Shown here piece after piece: positions 57,440 to 64,000 of a DNA stretch of 64,000 nt. The translations under genes and the position numbers were made by a program. The notes beneath the pieces are model-generated. The model was not told where the DNA came from. It saw nothing but the letters and a program-made list of their open reading frames with translations, and did not search any database. How positions within the stretch are numbered: the first letter of the stretch is position 1; each line of letters opens with the position of its first letter. Source of the stretch: Catonia carolina (taxonomy: Eukaryota > Arthropoda > Insecta > Hemiptera > Achilidae); contig JAQMRL010000007.1 of the NCBI GenBank assembly GCA_035578175.1, positions 50,807,227-50,871,226 of the forward strand, given 5' to 3'.

Positions 57440-58670
57440 TGTCATTCAATAAGGTGTTGCTGAAATGTAAAGAATGGCATTGACAGAATATCTTTGAAAC
57501 CATATGAGATATTGATGTGCAGTTTTCGCCATTCTGATTGTCTTGAAATTTTCCATTGAAATCATGTGTCATATGACCACCTTCCTATTTGAAAAAATAA
57601 AGTAACATTCAAGATGCCGGACAAAATTTTTGGTTCATCATAAAAAGTATTTTTTTTTAATTCGAGTGAGGTTTACATTTGCATATATCTTAAAATTTCC
57701 CTTACTTTCAAAATATTAAGCCGTTCGGACTTTTCACCCACCTGTAAAATTATATTTATATAAATATAATGATGTTTATTCCAGGTTCTTTCAAAATCAA
57801 AATCTGTTATTGTAAATAACAAACCGCTTTCTTAAATTTATAACAAATATCTATTTACAAATTCATTGTTACATTTATAACAACTAGAAATTACACCAAA
57901 CTATTTAACTTAATAACAGACTAAATTTAACACAAAATGTTCCAAAACTTTAACTGATGGAAATGTTCAAATTTTACATTGGTTTTTGAAACAATAAACT
58001 AGGTTAATTACTTACCCACACACAATACATTTTCTAATTAAACTAATTTTATAACACAATAATTAACAAAACTTACAACATTTTATAACGCTAACTGGGA
58101 AAAATGTGGTTAGGTACCTCATTTAAAATCGTGTCTAGAGTTAAGTTAGTAGAAAGTTTAACAGATTTTGTCAATTTTTCATGCGTTTTTTTTATTTAAT
58201 TAAAAAATAATTTTTTTAAAAATTGTGTTTGTCTATATTGACTTATTTTACATCATTCTCTTCAAAATTAAATTCTCTACAAGTTTTGTATAAGAATTTC
58301 TTGTGTTTATTATCCATTTAACAAAGTTCATCTGCTTTAAACCTAAAAGAAACTTGTTTTTCGGGACCAAGTTTTGCGTATTTCATCAGATATCTTAAAA
58401 ATTACAGCAGCTACAGGTCTGAAACCTGTTTTGTTCAATTTTTCTGTTCATTTTACATACGATACGGTAAAATTTATGCCTAATTTAATGCCCAACAAAT
58501 ATCTGTAGGGCTTTGTTTCAACGGGGTAACTGAAATTCTGACGAAATCTTTCACCCTGTATAACTCAGTAACTAATGATTTTTGGATCTATGTTAATTTG
58601 AACTTTTTTTCTTCTTTTGTTGTGGGGAATCACGCCCTGAATTCTTGGAACCTTTTTTCAGAACACCCTG
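57440..58670. mobile_element. candidate DNA transposon remnant with R2 copy 2
   Basis: The left edge has 'aaggtgttgctgaaatg' and the right edge, reverse-complemented, 'agggtgttctgaaaaaagg', a short imperfect inverted pair of the 'GGGTGTTCTGAAA' kind seen in Tc1/mariner-like elements. 57505-57620 is the R2 repeat. No transposase frame is readable, so the assignment is tentative. 58680-59120 has no gene. Confidence 0.4.
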
Positions 58671-59127
58671 TGTGTATATATATAATAATGAAACAAAATT
58701 CGACATAATCTTGTAAAAATAACCAGGATTTCAATTCTTTTAAAAAGTTTAAATGGTTCAAGCAAATGGAATTAACTACAAAGAACTGTAATTTACATTC
58801 AAATAAGTAATTGAATCTTACTAACAAAACCAATAACAGTTGCATGTTATTTGACCATCATGAAGAAACTGCTTCCAATCGTGATATTTTATGTGTAAAA
58901 TGTTTTTAACAAACTCACTTCACAAGTGTTCACACAACACTCAGTCTATCAAAGAGCAGCTGCTTTTTATACAAAACAGTCATCGAACTTTCTCTTAAGA
59001 TAAAGAACATAACAGAATAATTCAGAGAAATAAGTAATCAATAAAACGTTCTACTCTATATTAGAGAAACAATAAGTGCCAGGAAGGCAATTAATTACAG
59101 TATCAAACGCGAAGGCAACTGACACGC

Positions 59128-59302
59128 GGCCGCAGTGGCGTAGTTGGTAACGTGCTCGCCTTTCATCATGCGGTCTTGGGTTCGAATCCCATTCAGGCAC
59201 GGCATATTTTCAAACGTTACAAAAATTCATTTCATCCTTCACCGTCTGCATTAGCAGTAATTGCATAACAGTCGGACGTTAAACCAAAAAAAAAAAAAAA
59301 AA
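59128..59302 (+). mobile_element. SINE-A copy 4, full length, tRNA-derived
   Basis: The head 'ggccgcagtggcgtagttgg' has an A box (tggcgtagttgg). The B box is ggttcgaatcc, within a 'gcggtcttgggttcgaatcc' segment. The body runs 'ggcatattttcaaacgttac' to 'tgcattagcagtaattgc', then 'gtcggacgttaaacc' and a ~17-base A tail. It is the only copy in the window with the full head. No clear target duplication was found. Confidence 0.92.
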
Positions 59303-59994
59303 CACACAAGTGCCACATTGTCAAAGCACACTCATCTAGGTGGTGGTTGTCACAATATTTTGTTTCATTGATGTTTTATTTTTGTTGACTTTATGTATCT
59401 TTCCTTATTTTACATTATTATTAAATTATTAGATACTTTTATAGGCTAAATTATTATTAATCGAGTTTATAAACAAATCGAAACTATTGATTTCAAATGT
59501 TTGTGACTGTACTGTACCACTTAATAACAATATGTTAAAACTTTAAAATATTAACAATTTAATTTTTACATGCGATTACAAAAATAGAAAATACAAAACA
59601 GTGTTCAAGAAAAATATTTTTCAGTTTAAAAAAAACAGGTGTGCCAATTGTTGCACCATGAGACGATAATTTTTGTTAAGCAATCTAATAGGGTATGTAT
59701 TATATATGTCATAAATTATATTTAAAATAATAAGTGTTCCATGAAACATACGCGCTTAGAGAAATACACGTACTGTATTTTATTTTATTCTAATCTATAA
59801 CGTGTACATCCGTTATAAATAATGTCAAATTACTTATTTATAAGGTATTCATAATTAAATTATATGCGTTTCAAGAACTTTTGTCTAAACTATTTTTGTC
59901 CGCTTGATATGATATCCGCCAAGTATTGTAACGTGTTTTATTTTTTCATGATAGTAGTCCATAAATTTCAATTTGGTTCAGAAATAATCCGTTC

Positions 59995-60610
59995 CAAGTT
60001 TCGTTGGGTCAAGTCCAACACATTAACTTTCTCTCCTCCACTTCACTCTTGGTCTTTTTTCCTTCCACCTTCAAGTACAGCTGCCTATTTTCCTCCATCC
60101 TACTGATATGTCGAAACCATTGTTGTCCCAATTGTTCTCTATCTCATTTCTCAATCTATCTCTTTATGTTGTTTCTAACATACTCTCTCTTTCTCTTAAA
60201 TATAATAAAGTTTATTGGTACTATTGTAAAAATATTTTATGTATAGAAGAGACGCTTCCTCTCTATGGCATTACACCAAATCTCATACAGTGCTGAAGAA
60301 AAAATTATTATAATTTGTCCGTCAAATACTCTTAAATTTTACTGTTAATGTAGATAAATTATGATTAAGAAATTTTGAAAAATCCTTCCAAAATAGTAGA
60401 TTATGATTAAAATATTGAGCACTCTTTAAAATTTTTTCCCTGCTTGTAGCCCAAATAAAATTTAAAATTGTTTATTTTTGTTGTGCCAAACAAACTTCAT
60501 TTTTGCTACCTGCACTCTGTGCCTTCCTTTCATCTGTCCATGTTTCCGCTGCTTGCATCAGTTTTGAATTAAAATTTTATGCATTATACAAAATTTTATT
60601 TTTATTATAT
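59995..60610 (-). pseudogene. decayed LINE fragment, same family as 55500-56380
   Basis: The DNA parallels the other copy: 'cttcactcttggtctttttt' and 'ccaccttcaagtacagctgc' match 55645-55695, and 'tctgtccatgtttccgctgc' with 'catcagttttgaattaaaat' matches 56028-56070. No frame survives. 59310-59990 and 60620-61150 hold no gene. Confidence 0.6.
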
Positions 60611-61156
60611 CCACATAATTGTTCAGCTGTTTTCACAACCAGTTTGTTCTTCATGATCACATTTCATTTTAAAAAGAAGTGATAGTTGAAAAATTTAATT
60701 TAATTGTCCATTTTAAGAATGGAATTTTTTTGACGACTATTGGAGTAATAGAGATATTTATTGATTTGTTACTTGGGAGGGATGAGGTGGTTGTTTCACT
60801 CTCTTATTTACTCAACTAACAGACCCTCCCTTGTTCAAGTTTTAGGAGATTGTTTATCAGGTCTCTGTTGAAGATCACGCTCAAAGTTTATTATTACAAA
60901 GATTGAATACCTATTATTAGTTAAAATTTGCATTAAAAATTAATATGGGAAGCAGATTCTTCCCATATTATGTAAATTCTTTCTTCCCAGACTTAGTACT
61001 TAAAAAAACAAGACTACAGAATATGATGCCCATCACTCTCTTAACCAGCATTTTGGCTTCAATATCTCTGGTATCTAATCCATTCCGAGATAGTGATATC
61101 TATGATTTTCTGACTCCCAGATATTGTTCGATCCAGTAAACTGATGTAGAGGCCCT

Positions 61157-61460
61157 AAAGTCCAGCCTCTCTTAGTTTGCTCCTAATGTAAACAAATAAT
61201 GACGTCACTGGGCATGCGCATTATATCAAAATGTGTACACGCTGATTAAAAAGTAACAACAAAATACTTTTAAATTTTTTTTCTAAATGAAATTGTTAGG
61301 CCTACATCTGATGTTTTTAGTAATTAAAGTACCTATAATTTAAAAAATAGTTAACTTAATAGGAATATGACATCCGTAAAGTCGCAGACTCTAGCGTGCA
61401 CCCTGTAGTAGGTGGCTTTTGTTTGTTGACAGTAGGAGCAAACTAAGAACGGCTGAACTG
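61157..61460. mobile_element. palindromic MITE, ~300 bp
   Basis: The left end 'agtccagcctctcttagttt' pairs with the reverse-complemented right end 'agttcagccgttcttagttt'. The match continues through gctccta and tttgtt for about 40 bases. The interior includes 'atgacgtcactgggcatgcg' and has no frame. The superfamily is not assigned because no target duplication is clear. Confidence 0.7.
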
Positions 61461-61469
61461 TAGTTGAGC

Positions 61470-64000
61470 TAGATTATCTATCCTTACCTTGCCCATGACC
61501 TCTCTGTGACCTAGTACCATCTTGGACCTTCTTGACCATGATCCAATTGCTTTGAAAACTACGTATCTGAGGGAAATATAATATATTCACAAATACAGAT
61601 GTTAATGTCCTCAACTTCCACCTAAAACATGGTATATCAACCAAAATAAACAGAAATGTATCTCTTATGATTCACACTATGTATGTCATTACCTGTACTA
61701 TCCATGTATCAACCAATGAGCTTCGCTACAAACACAATTTCTAGGTTATGTCACATAATCATAACTTATGGGCTAAAACATTGGTTATTAAAAAAATTAA
61801 CTAAATGAGAATTGGAGTAAAATGCTTCCTGTAGGATAAACATTGATTGGACAAAAGTGCTTGTAACCAAATTATAGTGTTATAAGTGATATATTTAATG
61901 TTGGAAACTGTGAATTTAATTTTACAAACATTATTACATACTAAATTTTTTACACATGATTTCGCTTGTATAAATTTTTTATGTATATATTTATATCTAA
62001 AAATTCTGTGTGTAGGAGGAACATTGTGTTGTAGATGAATAATTTATTGGTTTAAATTATTCTTTTTTTGTCTGGGGCGTATTCCAGATATTTATTAGGC
62101 AGTTACTTTCCTGTCATTATATTTTAATATATTATTCAAAAAAATCTTTATCATTCCAGAAAATAAATTTTGGGTGTTTTTTTATTATATTTGAATTGTT
62201 TTCGAATAATTTTCACATTTTTAGTACAGTTTTTCCTTGTCAAAAAGTGCTTCATAATATTACCGTTCTCTTTCTCCAAACTATTATTAAAACAGCTGCT
62301 GCATTTTCATTTACAGATGTCATTTATTACAATCATTTACTGCTCAATTTACCGGTGTATCTTGTTCAAGTTTTCACAGAGTACAAAAAGAATTTAAACA
62401 GAGTGATGTTTTGAAACCTCGGTTCAAAAACGAAAACGTAAAACGCCTGCTTTAGACCTGCTTTTTTGATGATATCAAAAATCTGCTTTAAGATTTATTA
62501 TTCATCAATTTTCCTTTAGAAATGAGTTACCTGCTTTAAATAAGATTTTGTCGGTTGTCACTAATGGTCCTGATTTACCCAGTATTAGTCGGTTTAAATT
62601 CAGTAGTAGGTTCAATAGTTTTTCGTGTAAAAGTATGCAACGGCATGAAAGGTACGAGCGAACATAGTGTAAGCAAAATTTTTTGAACACTCTGTTCTGT
62701 TCGTTCCACTCACACGGTGGCTTGTTTACGCTAGGACTCAACTAAGAAAAAACGTACTATAAATGTTTAGAAAAAAGGCCGGAGTGACCAACCTTCAGGG
62801 GAGATAATGAAAGAGATGTGAACCCCACAACATTGAACAACTTAAGAAGGAAAGATCCGTAAGAATGAAGAGATTGTGGGAGAAAAGGAAATGTGAACAC
62901 AACGTCTTATAGAAGTAATTAAAATATTGATTTGACATTCTCTCTCCAAAGGGCTTTTTAAAACAAAAATTTTAACCAAACCTTTCTTGTCATACAACAC
63001 AAGAAACTAAATAATTAATAGCATAAGACCCATCCAAAAACTTTTTAAACTTAATTCAAAATTGTGGGAAATTCATATATATTTTCAGTCTGATTTCTAG
63101 TTTATATAAATTAGAATTTTGGTTCAATAGATTAAATTTTTCCTGAGCTTCACTAAGATTTTGAACCATTGTTTATATCAGACCAAAAGTTTATTTTTGT
63201 TAAAACAATATACAGAAATTATTTATGTATCTGCTGGAAAATAATATTTGTAGAACTTTATTTAAAAAATTTACTATTATACATTTCTAATTTCGTGGTT
63301 TTCTCTTTGAAACCATTATTTTGTTGACAGGAAAATTTCTGGAATGAAAAATTTATTGTAAAATTGTACGTATTTTTCTTACATAAACCCTTAGTAACAT
63401 TGTTTGAAAATGGTTTAAAAATTTTAGGAAAAGTTTTGATTTGTTACTTTTTAGGAAATTGGTTACATACATATCAGTTTTTGTGACAGATTTATCATTA
63501 TCATGAGGTTATCTGTCCTTGGGCCATGTTTGCACCTGAGGTCCTTTGCACTGTGTTTGTCTACAACTTGTTCTATTTTCCACCACCATCCTTTATAATC
63601 ATGTATAACCTTTATTCTTCATTGTCCTCTTTTCCTTTTACCTTTTAATGTAGTTTTAATTAAACAACTCCTCATATTATGTGGCATAGCCTTTAAAAAA
63701 ATCATAAAGAATACCTTTAAATTCAGTTTTTAATATATTTTCCACAAATTTTTTTATACTGTAAAATTATTTAGTTGATCCTGATATTTTAAAAAAAATT
63801 TATTATAATAATATTTGAAAACCACTACTATTGGTAGGAACATTTTCAAACATGTTACCAGAACTGATCTGATACAATTTAAGTTCAATTATCTGCTTAC
63901 TTTTCTTATTAGTTCTAATCAAATAATTAACCACTTATTAAGAAGTAATTTTAAGTTTACTTTAGTGCTAAATTAAACTTAATTATTCTTCTTATTAAAT
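61470..64000. other. AT-rich non-coding DNA, no gene seen
   Basis: About 2.5 kb downstream of the DAGL gene. Short frames (62170-62414 +, 62505-62741 -) lack coding-like composition and recognisable motifs. A pyrimidine-rich stretch at 63520-63660 may be old LINE debris, but I cannot support a call. Confidence 0.5.

Noticed and set aside
59128..59202. Functional tRNA gene
   Set aside because: A and B boxes are present, but the acceptor and anticodon stems do not close and the sequence continues into a SINE body and A tail. The same applies at 15588, 26680, 48031 and 52880.

Overview
The window is AT-rich eukaryotic DNA from an insect. A hemipteran is my best guess, from the mix of mariner, DUF4817-type, pogo/Tigger and piggyBac-like elements, many 5'-truncated LINEs, Penelope and tRNA-derived SINEs in very long introns. 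I cannot name the species. There is no operon structure, and almost every long reading frame belongs to a transposable element.

The one host gene I can support lies on the + strand and is probably the insect orthologue of sn-1-specific diacylglycerol lipase alpha (DAGL-alpha; inaE in Drosophila). Only its 3' end is here. Three exons are visible: 28691-28823 (matches the conserved stretch just after the lipase domain), 45412-45506 (a 95-nt exon) and 53517-54644 (terminal exon: a 375-residue Asn/Ser-rich tail with the DAGL-alpha-type 'APLAT.ESLS' motif). The introns are about 16.6 kb and 8.0 kb, and everything before 28691 is either a >28 kb intron or upstream sequence. Exon 28691-28823 joins either later exon at its first codon. 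Including the 95-nt exon shifts the frame and ends translation two codons into the last exon. The gene therefore looks able to make a long-tail and a very short-tail product.

Layout. 0.8-2.5 kb: inverted mariner remnants carrying a nested hAT-like element with an 8-bp target duplication. 3.8-5.6 kb: three LINE fragments and a TTAA-flanked piggyBac-like element. 7.3-8.3 kb: internally deleted mariner. 9.9-12.3 kb: pogo-like element with intact TIRs and TA duplication. 15.6-18.5 kb: tandem repeats, a pogo-type MITE and a long hairpin. 23.1-24.5 kb: nearly intact mariner with identical 43-bp TIRs. 24.9-26.3 kb: Tigger-like remnant split by a SINE. 28.7 kb: first visible DAGL exon. 29.1-34.3 kb: SINE-B copies, a large inverted repeat, a LINE and a Penelope GIY-YIG fragment. 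35.9-41.2 kb: LINE fragments, one nested inside another. 41.9-42.9 kb: internally deleted DUF4817-type transposon with perfect 27-bp TIRs. 43.5-44.7 kb: an unrecognised element with an orphan 173-residue reading frame split by a SINE. 45.4 kb: the 95-nt exon. 47.9-50.7 kb: RNase H-bearing LINE split by a SINE, then a fold-back repeat split by a mariner. 53.5-55.2 kb: terminal exon and 3'UTR. 55.5-64 kb: LINE remnants, an intact tRNA-derived SINE and a palindromic MITE.

The points most worth following up are the frame-shifting DAGL exon, the orphan reading frame at 43.5-44.7 kb, the shared 3' hairpin of SINE-B and the neighbouring LINE (which suggests the LINE mobilises the SINE), and hammerhead-like motifs next to Penelope sequence.
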